Positions 1 to 10,666 are shown, counted from the first letter of the stretch. The stretch: 57,571 nucleotides of DNA from Phascolarctobacterium sp. (GCA_021203775.1 JAJQAO010000026.1:3540-61110), one strand, 5' to 3'. The notes: generated by a model not told the origin, from the letters alone. Made by a program: numbers and translations.

Positions 1-1052
1 CAAAATGCGTTGTGGATGCAATGGAAAAGGCCGTCAGGGAAATGGGCGTTAAGGAGACGTTCCGCGGCTATGGCCCTGAGCAGGGCTACGATTTCCTGCA
101 CGATGCCCTGGTAAAATATTATGCCTCCTTCGGCGTTGCCGTTGAAAGCAGCGAAATTTTCATCAGCGACGGTGCCAAAAGCGATTGCGGCAATATCACC
201 GATATCTTCAGCAACAGCAATACCATCCTGGTTCCGGACCCCGTATATCCGGTGTATCTTGATACCAATATAATGTGCGGACGGAAAATAATCTATATGA
301 ACGGCAGCCCGGAAAATAATTTCCTGCCCATGCCGGATGAAAGCGTAAAGGCGGATGTAATCTACCTCTGTTCGCCGAATAACCCGACGGGGGCGGTTTA
401 TACCAGAGAGCAGCTGGAAAAATGGGTGGCCTATGCACTTAAAAATGATGCCGTCATCTTATATGATGCGGCTTACGAGGCATTTATTTCCGATCCTGCA
501 ATACCGCGCAGCATTTTCCTCATAGAGGGTGCAAAAAAATGTGCCATTGAGCTCTGCTCGCTTTCCAAAACGGCAGGCTTTACAGGCACGCGCTGCGGCT
601 ATACGGTTGTTCCCCATGCCCTGGTGAGGAAGACGCCTGACGGCAGGAGCATGGAACTGAATAAAATGTGGCTGCGCCGGCAGACCACTAAATTCAACGG
701 CGTGCCTTATATCATCCAGCGCGGGGCGGAAGCCGTCTTTACGGAAGAGGGAATCAGGCAGTGCCGGGAAAATATAGCCTACTACCAGGAAAATGCCAAC
801 ATTATGATGGAGGCCCTTGCCAGAAAAGGCATTAAATTTTACGGAGGGCTGCATTCCCCGTATATCTGGATGCAGTGCCCGAAGGGTATGAAATCATGGG
901 AGTTTTTTGATTATCTTCTCGAAAACCTTGCCGTTGTCGGAACGCCGGGTGCAGGTTTCGGGGCCATGGGCGAAGGATATTTCCGCCTGACTGCTTTCGG
1001 CAGCAGGGAAAATACCGTTGAAGCCATGGGAAGATTTATGGAAAAGCTGTGA
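1..1052 (+). CDS. dapL: LL-diaminopimelate aminotransferase, 5' truncated by window edge
   Basis: PLP-dependent fold-type I aminotransferase that converts tetrahydrodipicolinate directly to LL-diaminopimelate for lysine and peptidoglycan. The reading frame is open to the left edge, so the first ~60 residues are missing (the family is about 410 aa; about 350 are seen). The hallmark TFRGYGPEQGYDFL lies near the start. Downstream come SPNNPTG and the PLP-lysine motif SLSKTAGFTGTRCGY, whose spelling is typical of DapL/ALD1 rather than of generic aspartate aminotransferases. The C-terminus is complete (GRFMEKL, stop at 1050). A promoter for the next gene follows at 1085, so dapL probably ends its transcription unit here. 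Confidence 0.93.
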   Translation, partial: KCVVDAMEKAVREMGVKETFRGYGPEQGYDFLHDALVKYYASFGVAVESSEIFISDGAKSDCGNITDIFSNSNTILVPDPVYPVYLDTNIMCGRKIIYMNGSPENNFLPMPDESVKADVIYLCSPNNPTGAVYTREQLEKWVAYALKNDAVILYDAAYEAFISDPAIPRSIFLIEGAKKCAIELCSLSKTAGFTGTRCGYTVVPHALVRKTPDGRSMELNKMWLRRQTTKFNGVPYIIQRGAEAVFTEEGIRQCRENIAYYQENANIMMEALARKGIKFYGGLHSPYIWMQCPKGMKSWEFFDYLLENLAVVGTPGAGFGAMGEGYFRLTAFGSRENTVEAMGRFMEKL

Positions 1053-1084
1053 TGTGATATTTTTGTGGACAATTTTATGTTGCC

Positions 1085-1113
1085 TTGCTTAAATATGGCA
1101 AAAAGTTTATAAT
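1085..1113 (+). promoter_or_regulatory. Sigma-70-type promoter for the small secreted protein gene
   Basis: TTGCTT (1085-1090), a 17-base spacer and a perfect TATAAT (1108-1113), 30 bases before the GTG start at 1144. Seen directly; activity is inferred. Confidence 0.6.
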
Positions 1114-1143
1114 TATTACATATTAATTGAGGAGGTTTATATC

Positions 1144-1563
1144 GTGAAAAAAAGTATTCTCATGCTTATGATGCTGTTCATGCTGGCATTTGCTTCCGTC
1201 TGCAGTGCTGCGGCAAGTAACGGCAAAATACTGGATGCTGAAGAAGCAGTGGTAAATAAATTCCTGAACGCAAGTAATTTTTCTGCCGTAAGCGGACTTC
1301 TTGAGGGCAATATGAAAAAAGACGTTACTGCTGAAGTGTACAGCAATTTCAAGGACCAGGTGTCAAAAAATTTCGGCAGACTGGATGACATGACCTTAAG
1401 GGTAGTCGAAAAACAGAATAAAAACGATGTTCTGGTTTATCTGGCCAAATTCGAAAAGATTCCCGAAGCGGAATATATTTTCGTATTTGAACTGAAAGGC
1501 GACAAGCCGTTTCTGGTTGATTTCGTCCTGAGACTGCCGCAGAAAGAGGAAGAAAAGAAATAA
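1144..1563 (+). CDS. Small secreted protein of unknown function
   Basis: 139 aa starting at GTG 1144, preceded by a strong GGAGG ribosome-binding site. Residues 1-23 form a Sec signal peptide (KK, a Leu/Met-rich core, then CSA-AAS, so cleavage after Ala 22 or 23). There is no lipobox: the Cys in SVCSA has Val before it. The mature part of ~115 residues is charged, with a predicted helical N-terminal half and a strand-rich C-terminal half (DVLVYLAKF, EYIFVFELKGD, PFLVDFVLRL). This resembles the small alpha+beta folds of DUF3887/NTF2-like periplasmic proteins, but I do not recognise the family. It has its own promoter and is followed by a bidirectional terminator, so it is monocistronic. Confidence 0.8.
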   Translation: MKKSILMLMMLFMLAFASVCSAAASNGKILDAEEAVVNKFLNASNFSAVSGLLEGNMKKDVTAEVYSNFKDQVSKNFGRLDDMTLRVVEKQNKNDVLVYLAKFEKIPEAEYIFVFELKGDKPFLVDFVLRLPQKEEEKK

Positions 1564-1580
1564 AAATTCCTTGCATAATT

Positions 1581-1606
1581 AAAAGCCCTGCATCTGCAGG
1601 GCTTTT
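1581..1606. terminator. Bidirectional intrinsic terminator
   Basis: Perfect stem AAAAGCCCTGCA / TGCAGGGCTTTT with a two-base loop and a T-run on both strands. It separates the convergent secreted-protein gene (+) and lrgB (-). Confidence 0.85.
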
Positions 1607-1621
1607 TCTCTGTCTGGACGT

Positions 1622-2332
1622 TTACCAGATTGTCCTTAAAATAGGAAGCATAATGGGTATCAGGATGGATGTGGCAAGGCCCGTTAAGGCTATGGCCACG
1701 CCGCCTGCGGCAAGCTGCAGGGAACTTACATTTGCGCAGACACTGGTTCCGGCCCCGTGGCTTGACGCGCCTATGGCAATACCGGCCGCCAGGTCGTTTC
1801 TTATGCCCATGAGGGCCAGGATCCTGTGATTGAAAATGGCACCGAGCACGCCTGTAAAGACCACGGCCGCTGCCGTTAACGGCGGGATGCCGCCTATAAC
1901 ATATGATATCTCCATGGCAATTGGTGTGGTTACGGATTTAGGCAGGAGCGATATGAGTACCTGGTCTGAGAGTCCGAAGATCTTTCCCAGGGAGTAGACG
2001 GAGATTATGGCGGTCAGCGCGGAAATTATGATGCCGCCTGCTATGGCGAGGGTTTCCGCCTTTATGATTTCCCAGTTGCGTATAAGAGGCAGGGCCAGCG
2101 CAATTGTGGCAGGTCCCAGAAGGAAAGTGATGAAGCTTGCGCCTGCTTCATACTGTTCATATTTTATTTCCGGGCTGAAGAATAAAATGGCAATTATTAT
2201 GGGAACCGCCAGGGCAATCGGCGGGAATATCCTGGCGCCCAGTTTTTTAAGAAGCATTTCGCAGAGCCAGTAGGTTATGACGGTAAGGCCCACGCCGAAG
2301 AGGTGCGAATTAAGCAGGAGGTCAGGAAACAT
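1622..2332 (-). CDS. lrgB: LrgB/CidB family membrane protein
   Basis: 236-aa polytopic protein of the LrgB/CidB/YohK family, which works with a small LrgA/CidA partner. The pair has been described as a holin/antiholin-like regulator of murein hydrolases and, in some bacteria, as a pyruvate transporter. Visible are about seven hydrophobic segments and the conserved stretches LLPKSVTTPIAMEIS and AIGASSHGAGTS, both diagnostic of the family. Length is normal (~230 aa). It overlaps the end of lrgA by 11 bases, so the two are translationally coupled. Direction of effect on lysis or pyruvate use cannot be read from sequence. No lytSR-like regulator is nearby. Confidence 0.92.
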   Translation of the reverse strand: MFPDLLLNSHLFGVGLTVITYWLCEMLLKKLGARIFPPIALAVPIIIAILFFSPEIKYEQYEAGASFITFLLGPATIALALPLIRNWEIIKAETLAIAGGIIISALTAIISVYSLGKIFGLSDQVLISLLPKSVTTPIAMEISYVIGGIPPLTAAAVVFTGVLGAIFNHRILALMGIRNDLAAGIAIGASSHGAGTSVCANVSSLQLAAGGVAIALTGLATSILIPIMLPILRTIW

Positions 2333-2702
2333 CTGAATTCCCTCCTTTGCGCTTTTTCTTTAGGACTGTCTCAAGGAAGAGGGAAGTGACCGCAAGGATA
2401 ATAAGGCTGCTTATGCAGAGGGTGAGGAGGATGGGCGAAAGTTCTGCCCGGACAATGTCAATATAGAGCAGGAGGCTGACCCCTGCAGGCAGGAAGAGCA
2501 TCCCCATCTTGTCAATTAAAATATCGCAGATATCCTCAACGGCACTAATCGGGATAATGCCGGTTTTCAGGAGGACTGCCAGGAGCAGCATCCCGAGGAG
2601 CGGTGAGGGGAACGGTATTTTAAAAAAGTCCGTTATGATGGCGCTCAGCCACTGCAGGATAAGCAGGATGGAAAATCCCCGGAGTAGTGATGCGGATAAC
2701 AT
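2322..2702 (-). CDS. lrgA: LrgA/CidA family holin-like membrane protein
   Basis: 126-aa protein with four hydrophobic segments and the family core PFPSPLLGMLLL, followed by KMGMLFLPAGVSLL. It forms the small subunit of the LrgAB/CidAB pair. I chose ATG at 2702 because AAAGGA lies six bases upstream; an in-frame GTG/ATG at 2744/2741 would add 13-14 residues (EKYIYHVKERII...) but has a poor ribosome-binding site. The charged C-terminal tail (KKKRKGG) is cytoplasmic by the positive-inside rule. First gene of a two-gene minus-strand operon. Confidence 0.9.
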   Translation of the reverse strand: MLSASLLRGFSILLILQWLSAIITDFFKIPFPSPLLGMLLLAVLLKTGIIPISAVEDICDILIDKMGMLFLPAGVSLLLYIDIVRAELSPILLTLCISSLIILAVTSLFLETVLKKKRKGGNSDVS

Positions 2703-2791
2703 GATAATCCTTTCTTTAACGTGATAGATATATTTTTCCATCACCTTAAATCTTTGTCAATTAAAAATTTAATAATTTCGCAAAATAATGT

Positions 2792-2819
2792 TTGACTTTT
2801 TGACTTTTACTGTTATAAT
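2792..2819 (+). promoter_or_regulatory. Orphan promoter-like sequence pointing into the 3' end of a minus-strand gene
   Basis: TTGACT (2792-2797), 16-base spacer, TATAAT (2814-2819), on the plus strand. TTTGACTTTT is repeated directly at 2791-2808, so a second TTGACT lies inside the spacer. The predicted transcript would begin at about 2826, within the hairpin at 2824-2848, and run antisense to the gene at 2852-3913. No plus-strand gene follows until clpB. Confidence 0.4.
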
Positions 2820-2823
2820 AAAA

Positions 2824-2848
2824 CTGCAGGAAGAAAATCCTCCTGCAG
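2824..2848 (-). terminator. Intrinsic terminator of the minus-strand membrane-protein gene
   Basis: Stem CTGCAGGA / TCCTGCAG with a 9-base loop; on the minus strand it is followed by TTTTATT. It lies just after the stop codon at 2852. Confidence 0.75.
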
Positions 2849-2851
2849 ATA

Positions 2852-3913
2852 TTATTTTAAGAGAATCAGGATGAGCGTGACGAGAACGGCGCCCATGATG
2901 ATAATTGAGACAACATTCAGGCAGGTGAAGAGATAACTTTCCACCTCTTCGTTTAAGAGGGTATAGGTCCTCTGCATGGTGCTCAGCTTATAGTCGATGT
3001 TGTTTTTCCAGGCGCTGGCTTTCACCAGCTTCAGGTAGCGGGTGTAAACCCTGGCATAAAAGACGTCCTGGGTTACCTGCAGGGCATTGCTGATATTGCC
3101 GACCATGCCGCTTATATCGGCCATGATTTCCATCAGGCGGCTGCGGATGTTGCGGTAGGTATGCAGGCGGCTGATTTTATTGGCCAGTCCTGCTTCCTTG
3201 AGTTCGTCATAGCTCTGGCGGATGGCATCGGCCAGGGCATTGTCATAGTAACGCAGTTCCAGCAGCTGCGCGTTGGCAAATTCCAGAAGGTCGGGGATGT
3301 CCATACTGCCTGTCTTATCATAAACTATGGCATTATCCCAGGCCAGGTAGGTAATATCACCGGTACTGTAGGAATAGCTGTTATCCAGTGTATCTTCACG
3401 GGTTTCATCACTTAAGGGGGCGCGGTCACGTAAAAGAATGGCTGCCAGGTCCCAGTCCGGGAGCTTTTCCTGGAAATAATGGACCACGAAGTCCTCTTCA
3501 AAATCAGATACCCGCTGCTTGATGCAGGCCTGGCTGATTGTTTCAAGGGTGGCATCCAGGTATTCGCGTATCTTGTCTTCAGGCATATGCTCGCTGGAAA
3601 GAGCCATATTCATGTATTCCTCTTCGGTGACGTCATCCTCGAACTGGATCCGCAGGATTATGCTTATAACGCCGATATCAAAAATACGTGCCTTGACTTC
3701 AGTCATATATGTCTTGCCGTTAAACGGCATTTCATGGTTACCGAGTTCCACCAGGACGGGAGGATTGCTGAAAACGATGGATTTCGTGGAAATCCTGTCA
3801 AGACGGAGCCTTGAGGCAATCTTGTTGCGGCTGGTCCACAGGGCCTGTACCAGGTCAAGATTTATTTCATCGGCAACGTCAAAGAACCGGTAAACAATCA
3901 TGGACGGGTTCAT
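2852..3913 (-). CDS. Unrecognised C-terminally anchored membrane protein
   Basis: 353 aa. Residues 1-330 look soluble and acidic. A single hydrophobic segment (about 332-352, IIIMGAVLVTLILILL) ends the protein, so it is tail-anchored with the bulk in the cytoplasm. Recognisable stretches are DIPDLLEFANAQLLELRYYD, followed by a long helical region (~235-330, rich in Arg, Leu and Glu) that could form a coiled coil. The overall plan, a soluble N-terminal half plus helices plus a C-terminal anchor, is reminiscent of RMND1/DUF155 proteins, but I do not see that family's motifs, so no function is assigned. It has a good ribosome-binding site (GGAGGT) and is divergent from clpB. Confidence 0.75.
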   Translation of the reverse strand: MNPSMIVYRFFDVADEINLDLVQALWTSRNKIASRLRLDRISTKSIVFSNPPVLVELGNHEMPFNGKTYMTEVKARIFDIGVISIILRIQFEDDVTEEEYMNMALSSEHMPEDKIREYLDATLETISQACIKQRVSDFEEDFVVHYFQEKLPDWDLAAILLRDRAPLSDETREDTLDNSYSYSTGDITYLAWDNAIVYDKTGSMDIPDLLEFANAQLLELRYYDNALADAIRQSYDELKEAGLANKISRLHTYRNIRSRLMEIMADISGMVGNISNALQVTQDVFYARVYTRYLKLVKASAWKNNIDYKLSTMQRTYTLLNEEVESYLFTCLNVVSIIIMGAVLVTLILILLK

Positions 3914-3951
3914 ATAAATACCTCCGTGATATTATTACTTAAGTTTATTCG

Positions 3952-3973
3952 GCAGGGAAAAAATTTCCCCTGC
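3952..3973. promoter_or_regulatory. Imperfect palindrome in the divergent clpB upstream region
   Basis: GCAGGGAAA / TTTCCCCTGC arms around a short A/T core, ending four bases before a TATAAT (3977-3982) that suits clpB. It could be an operator. It is not CIRCE and not a CtsR repeat. Confidence 0.3.
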
Positions 3974-4050
3974 GTTTATAATAACAGAAATACAAAAACT
4001 TTTAAAGGAAATTACTTTTACAGACCATATATATAAGGAGGTGTAGCATC

Positions 4051-6594
4051 ATGGAAGAACGCTACAGTGAAGAAGTAAGAGGAATTCTGGAAGCGGCGCA
4101 GCAGCAGGCTGTAATGAATTACAACCAGGAGCTTACCACTTCCCATGTACTTGTTGCCCTTTGCGGCAGTGAAGGATTTTTTAAATATTTGCTGCAGAGC
4201 ATGAATATAAATATTGCTAATTTCACGAATGATGCCAGGGCACTGGTACAGAAACTGCCGTCAGTTAAGGGACAGGACCGCCAGTTAATGATGGGTACGG
4301 GGTTTGCCCGCATTATGGCCATGCTGAACCAGAATACAGGCGGCGAAATCACGGCAGGCCAGCTTGTTGCCACCATGGCCAGTGACGGCGACAGCGAAGT
4401 GGTCGCACTGTTTAAGAAATACGGTATTGACCGCAAGAAAGTAGAGGCTGCATACCTGCAGTATCAGAACAGCGCTGCCGGCGATGAAAGCAAGAAAACC
4501 CTGGAAAAATACGGGCAGGACCTGACGGAAAGGGCAAAGGAAGGCAAACTTGACCCGGTTATCGGCAGGGATGATGAAATCCGCAGGGTGGTTGAGATCC
4601 TCTCCCGCAGGAAGAAAAACAATCCCGTGCTGATAGGCGAACCCGGCGTCGGCAAAACGGCCATTGCGGAAGGGCTCGCCCGCCGCATCGTGGCAGGTGA
4701 CGTGCCGGAAAACCTGAAAAATAAAACGCTTTATGCCTTAGATCTCGCGGCCCTTGTTGCCGGGGCAAAATTCCGCGGGGAATTTGAGGAGCGCCTGAAG
4801 AAAGTTCTGAAAGCGGTTTCTGACAGCGCCGGGCAGATCATCATGTTCATTGATGAGCTGCACACCGTTGTCGGCGCGGGCGCGGCGGAAGGTTCCATGG
4901 ATGCCGGCAATATCTTAAAACCAATGCTGGCAAGGGGCGAACTGCGCTGCATCGGTGCCACAACCCTTAACGAATACCGCAAGTATATTGAAAAGGACAG
5001 TGCCTTGGAGCGCCGTTTCCAGCCTGTTATGGTAAAGCAGCCGAGCGTTGAGGATACCATTTCCATCCTGCGCGGACTGCGTGAGCGCTACGAAGTGCAT
5101 CATGGCGTCAGGATTAAGGATACTGCCCTTGTTGCGGCAGCCGTGCTTTCCAACCGCTATATTAATGACCGTTTCCTGCCGGATAAGGCAATTGACCTGG
5201 TGGATGAGGCTGCAGCCCGCCTGCGTACGGAAATTGATTCCCTGCCGCTGGCCCTTGACGAGAGCAAACGCCGCATTATGCAGCTTGAAATTGAGGCCCA
5301 GGCCCTGAAAAAGGAAGATGACGATCAGTCGAAAGAGCGCCTGGCAAAAATCGAGGAAGAACTGGCCAAACTGCGCGCTGAAAACGATGAGCTGGTAAAA
5401 CGCTGGGATGCCGAAAAGGCATCAATTACCCGCGTCCGCGAGGTGAAAAAGGAAATCGACAGCGTAAAACAGCAGATGGAACAGGCGGAACGCGACTATG
5501 ACTTAAATAAACTGGCAGAGCTGAAATACGGCCGCCTGCCGGCACTTCAGAAAGAGCTTGCAGATATGTCCGCAAGTGATGGTAAAAAGGATGATAACGT
5601 CCTGCTCAAGGAAGAAGTGGATGAAGAGGATATTGCAAAGGTTGTCAGTACCTGGACGGGTATTCCCGTGTCCCGCCTTTCAGGCGGCGAGCGCCAGAAA
5701 CTGGCCCATCTTGAGGATATCCTGCACCGGAGGGTGGTCGGTCAGGATGAAGCCGTTAAGGCCGTCAGCGAAGCAGTGGTCCGTGCCCGTGCAGGGATAA
5801 AGGATCCCAACCGTCCCATCGGTTCCTTCATTTTCCTCGGCCCCACCGGCGTCGGCAAAACGGAACTGGCCAAAACACTGGCTGAAGTTCTCTTTGATGA
5901 TGAACGCAATATGGTGCGGATTGATATGAGCGAATACATGGAAAAACACACGGTATCCCGCCTTATCGGGGCACCTCCCGGCTATGTCGGCTACGAAGAG
6001 GGAGGACAGCTCACCGAAGCCGTACGCCGCCATCCCTACAGCGTTATCCTGCTTGATGAAATAGAAAAGGCACATGCGGATGTTTTCAACGTACTCCTGC
6101 AGGTACTAGATGACGGACGCCTTACTGACGGACAGGGGCGCAACGTGGATTTCAAGAACACGCTTATCATCATGACCAGTAATCTCGGCAGCAGCCAGAT
6201 CATGAAGGAGAATGGGGTAATCAGCCGCGAGGAAGTGCAGCAGATGCTGATGAATTTCTTCCGTCCGGAGTTTTTGAACAGGGTTGATGATATCGTAGTC
6301 TTTAAACCCCTGCAGGCAGAACAGATTAAGGATATCGTTAAAATGGTACTTAATGAACTTGCCGCACGTCTTGCCAGACAGCTTGAAATCAGGCTTACGG
6401 CAACTGATGCCGCGGTTGACCATCTGGCAAAAGCCGGTTTTGATCCTGCCTTCGGTGCAAGACCTTTGAAACGCCTTATTGTCCATACGGTGGAAACCAT
6501 TTTGGGGCGCAAGATTGTTACCGGGGAAATCAAAAACGGCAGCACCGCAGAAGTTATTTTGGACGGTGAAAACATTGACGTAATAGCCAGATAA
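4051..6594 (+). CDS. clpB: ATP-dependent disaggregase ClpB
   Basis: 847-aa Hsp100 ATPase that pulls proteins out of aggregates together with DnaK. In order: Clp N-domain (1-145); AAA-1 with Walker A GEPGVGKT (196-203) and the [10 protein letters not shown] Walker B region; the ClpB-specific coiled-coil middle domain (~400-530, rich in Glu/Lys); AAA-2 with GPTGVGKT (597-604) and DEIEKAH; and the C-terminal D2-small domain ending FGARPLKR...IDVIAR. The long middle domain separates it from ClpA and ClpC, and no ClpP-binding IGF/L loop is evident. Length is near normal (about 860). The start has an excellent AAGGAGGTG site. The usual CIRCE or CtsR operators are not seen upstream. A strong terminator follows, so it is monocistronic. 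Confidence 0.97.
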   Translation: MEERYSEEVRGILEAAQQQAVMNYNQELTTSHVLVALCGSEGFFKYLLQSMNINIANFTNDARALVQKLPSVKGQDRQLMMGTGFARIMAMLNQNTGGEITAGQLVATMASDGDSEVVALFKKYGIDRKKVEAAYLQYQNSAAGDESKKTLEKYGQDLTERAKEGKLDPVIGRDDEIRRVVEILSRRKKNNPVLIGEPGVGKTAIAEGLARRIVAGDVPENLKNKTLYALDLAALVAGAKFRGEFEERLKKVLKAVSDSAGQIIMFIDELHTVVGAGAAEGSMDAGNILKPMLARGELRCIGATTLNEYRKYIEKDSALERRFQPVMVKQPSVEDTISILRGLRERYEVHHGVRIKDTALVAAAVLSNRYINDRFLPDKAIDLVDEAAARLRTEIDSLPLALDESKRRIMQLEIEAQALKKEDDDQSKERLAKIEEELAKLRAENDELVKRWDAEKASITRVREVKKEIDSVKQQMEQAERDYDLNKLAELKYGRLPALQKELADMSASDGKKDDNVLLKEEVDEEDIAKVVSTWTGIPVSRLSGGERQKLAHLEDILHRRVVGQDEAVKAVSEAVVRARAGIKDPNRPIGSFIFLGPTGVGKTELAKTLAEVLFDDERNMVRIDMSEYMEKHTVSRLIGAPPGYVGYEEGGQLTEAVRRHPYSVILLDEIEKAHADVFNVLLQVLDDGRLTDGQGRNVDFKNTLIIMTSNLGSSQIMKENGVISREEVQQMLMNFFRPEFLNRVDDIVVFKPLQAEQIKDIVKMVLNELAARLARQLEIRLTATDAAVDHLAKAGFDPAFGARPLKRLIVHTVETILGRKIVTGEIKNGSTAEVILDGENIDVIAR

Positions 6595-6633
6595 ATATAA
6601 ATAAATAATTTTCTGGAAAATGTTGTTTATTCA

Positions 6634-6666
6634 GGAAACAGGCGCTTTTCCGCCTGTTTCCTTTTT
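6634..6666 (+). terminator. Intrinsic terminator after clpB
   Basis: Eleven-base-pair stem GGAAACAGGCG / CGCCTGTTTCC, loop CTTTTC, then TTTTT. Confidence 0.9.
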
Positions 6667-6687
6667 CCTTTTCCCGCCTTTGTTTCC

Positions 6688-6716
6688 TTGACTGGAAAAT
6701 ACGGCTGTTATATAAT
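6688..6716 (+). promoter_or_regulatory. Promoter for the DUF1934-argS operon, with a long leader
   Basis: TTGACT (6688-6693), 17-base spacer, TATAAT (6711-6716). The start codon lies 140 bases further on. Within the leader, GCTTGCG (6785-6791) can pair with CGCAGGC (6825-6831) to close a hairpin. No T-box sequence or known riboswitch consensus was seen in it. Confidence 0.65.
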
Positions 6717-6856
6717 GAACTGGAGAAAATAGCAAAGGTCTTTTTTTGTGCGCTGCATGAAAATGACAAAAATCTGCTGAGAGCTTGCGGCTTTTCGATC
6801 ATATTTTCGCTGACGAAGATGGTCGCAGGCTTTAATTGTGTTTACGGGGAGATTTC

Positions 6857-7282
6857 ATGAGGCCGGTCAAAATACATATAGTCAGCCTGGCCAGCAGTGA
6901 AGAGGGCACGCATCCGTCGGAATATACCTGCTTTGGCAGGATGACGGAAAAGGATGGCAAGCGGTATGTTTTTTACGAGGAAAAGGCTGAGGGCCTTGAA
7001 GGCGTGAAGACAACGCTGAAATGGGATGAGGAGCAGGTGGTGCTTCTGCGCAGCGGCGCGCTTGACCACCGGCAGGAATTCCGGAAGGGACTTAAGCATC
7101 TGAGCCTTTATAAGACCCCCTATTTAAAAATTCCCCTGGAAACGGAAACAAGCTATCTTTATACATACTCAAGGGACGGTGTCTGGCATATTGAACTTCA
7201 CTATACTCTGGCCCAGGACCGGCAGCCTTATGGGAAGATGAAAATTCTAATAGATATCGAGGAGCATCAGGATGGACATTAA
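6857..7282 (+). CDS. DUF1934 family protein (YwiB-like)
   Basis: 141 aa from ATG 6857, chosen because GGGGAG lies six bases upstream; an upstream non-ATG start would add seven residues. It matches the YwiB/DUF1934 beta-barrel family: YEEKAEGLEGVKTTLKW, the strand VVLLRSGALDHRQEF, then TPYLKIPLETET and the final KMKILIDIEE. The family has a calycin-like fold and no established function, and it is often found just before argS, as here, overlapping argS by 11 bases. The overlap implies translational coupling. Confidence 0.88.
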   Translation: MRPVKIHIVSLASSEEGTHPSEYTCFGRMTEKDGKRYVFYEEKAEGLEGVKTTLKWDEEQVVLLRSGALDHRQEFRKGLKHLSLYKTPYLKIPLETETSYLYTYSRDGVWHIELHYTLAQDRQPYGKMKILIDIEEHQDGH

Positions 7283-8936
7283 AAAGGCGATTGCTGAGGC
7301 GGTGAACGCGGCGGCACGGAAGGCAATGGAGAAGGGAACACTTAAGGCCGGCCCGCTGCCGGAAGTATTCCTCGAGGAACCGCCCCAGAAAGAGTTCGGT
7401 GATTTTGCCACCAATTTCGCCATGCAGTCCGCACGCAGCCTGAAATCCAGCCCCCGCGCGATTGCGCAGGCAGTCGTGGACAATCTTGACTGTGCCTATA
7501 TTGAGAAAGCTGAAATCGCAGGCCCGGGATTTATAAATTTCTATCTCAAGCCTGACTGGATATATGACCTTCTGGCAGGAATTATCGGGGCAGGGGAAAA
7601 TTACGGCAATCTTAAAAATGACTGCCGGGAAAAAATCCAGCTGGAATATGTCAGTGCCAATCCCACGGGCCCGCTGCATGTGGGACACGGCCGCGGTGCC
7701 GCCGTAGGCAGTGCCCTCGCGAATCTCATGAAAGCCGCTGGTTATGATGTTACCCGTGAATACTATATTAACGATGCCGGCAACCAGATTAATAATCTGG
7801 CTGCTTCCGTAAATGCGCGTTATCTTGAGGAACTCGGGCAGAAGACGGAGTTCCCTGAAAACGGCTATCATGGTTTTGACATCATTGAGACTGCCCGCCG
7901 CATAGTGCGCATCTACGGGGACAGGTTCCTTAAAATGGGCGAGGAAGAACGCCTGGAGGAGTTCAGGACCATCGCCTTAAAGGAAAAGCTTGCCGCCTTA
8001 AAAGAAGATCTCGAGGCATTTAATGTCCGTTTCGACACCTGGTTCAGTGAACAGACCCTCCATGATGAGGGAGCCATAAAAAAAGCCTGTGAGCTTTTAA
8101 AAGAGCGGGGCTACCTGTACGAAAAGGACGGGGCCCTCTGGCTTAAGGCCACGGAGCACGGCGATGACAAGGACCGCGTCGTTATCCGCGAAAACGGCGT
8201 GCCCACATATTTTGCCGCCGACATTGCCTATCACAGGAATAAATTCGAGCGGGGTTTTGACAGGGTCATAAATCTCTGGGGAGCAGACCACCATGGCTAT
8301 ATAGCCCGCATGAAGGCTGCCGTCGGTGCACTGGGGTACGATCCTGCACAGCTGGAAGTCCTGATCCTGCAGATGGTCAGCCTTTACCGCAGCGGGGAGC
8401 TTGTGAAAATGTCAAAACGCACGGGACAGAGCGTGACGCTCAATGAGCTCATTGAAGAGGTCGGTACGGATGCGGCAAGATTCTTTTTCATCATGCGTTC
8501 TATTGACAGCCAGCTGGATTTCGACATGACGCTAGCCACGGAACGCTCAAATGAGAATCCGGTCTATTATGTCCAGTATGCCCACGCGCGTATCTGCAGC
8601 ATACTGCGGCAGTTAAAGGAGGCCGGGATAAGCGGGGTCAAGGCGGCTGATTTAAAACTGGATACTCTGACTGACCCGAGCGAAATGGATCTTATAAGGA
8701 AAATCGGGGAATACGAAGAGCTTATTGCCGTATCCGCAAGGGAAAGGGCCGTACACCGCATAGCCCACTATGTGTATGAAGTTGCGGGGCTTTTCCATTC
8801 CTTCTATAACCAGTGCCGTATTTTAGGCGTGGAAGGCGACTGCCAGCAGGCACGCATTGCACTGGTAAAGGCCGTGCTCCATGTCATAAGGCACGCTCTT
8901 GGGATACTCGGTGTTTCGGCACCTGAAAGAATGTAG
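7272..8936 (+). CDS. argS: Arginyl-tRNA synthetase
   Basis: 554-aa class I synthetase that charges tRNA-Arg. Visible are the N-terminal additional domain (1-110), the HIGH-type motif HVGH (136-139) in NPTGPLHVGHGRG, the Rossmann core with WGADHHGYI, the KMSKR loop (379-383) and the C-terminal all-alpha anticodon-binding domain containing YVQYAHARI and ending in SAPERM. Length is normal. It overlaps the upstream DUF1934 gene and is followed 48 bases later by pyrG without an obvious terminator, so pyrG may be co-transcribed. Confidence 0.98.
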   Translation: MDIKKAIAEAVNAAARKAMEKGTLKAGPLPEVFLEEPPQKEFGDFATNFAMQSARSLKSSPRAIAQAVVDNLDCAYIEKAEIAGPGFINFYLKPDWIYDLLAGIIGAGENYGNLKNDCREKIQLEYVSANPTGPLHVGHGRGAAVGSALANLMKAAGYDVTREYYINDAGNQINNLAASVNARYLEELGQKTEFPENGYHGFDIIETARRIVRIYGDRFLKMGEEERLEEFRTIALKEKLAALKEDLEAFNVRFDTWFSEQTLHDEGAIKKACELLKERGYLYEKDGALWLKATEHGDDKDRVVIRENGVPTYFAADIAYHRNKFERGFDRVINLWGADHHGYIARMKAAVGALGYDPAQLEVLILQMVSLYRSGELVKMSKRTGQSVTLNELIEEVGTDAARFFFIMRSIDSQLDFDMTLATERSNENPVYYVQYAHARICSILRQLKEAGISGVKAADLKLDTLTDPSEMDLIRKIGEYEELIAVSARERAVHRIAHYVYEVAGLFHSFYNQCRILGVEGDCQQARIALVKAVLHVIRHALGILGVSAPERM

Positions 8937-8960
8937 CTGTTTTTAATGCTGTTTTTATAA

Positions 8961-10598
<1,638 letters not shown>

Positions 10599-10608
10599 AA
10601 TCATCTTT

Positions 10609-10646
10609 ACAGGTAAGCAGGCTTCATGGTCTGCTTATCTGTGTTT
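10609..10646 (+). terminator. Probable terminator after pyrG
   Basis: ACAGGTAAGCAG / CTGCTTATCTGT stem with one G-T pair, then GTTT. The T-tail is short, so read-through into sppA is possible. Confidence 0.6.
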
Positions 10647-10666
10647 ATGCACACCAGGAGGTAAAA

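Noticed and set aside
2703-2744. Longer lrgA from GTG 2744 or ATG 2741
   Set aside because: The site is poor; ATG 2702 has AAAGGA at good distance and gives the family's N-terminus.
3914-4050. CIRCE or CtsR operator upstream of clpB
   Set aside because: Neither the TTAGCACTC-N9-GAGTGCTAA nor the AGGTCAAA tandem sequence is present; only a different palindrome is seen.
7092-7871. Long open frame on the minus strand opposite DUF1934/argS
   Set aside because: Overlaps two well-supported genes; composition typical of antisense frames.
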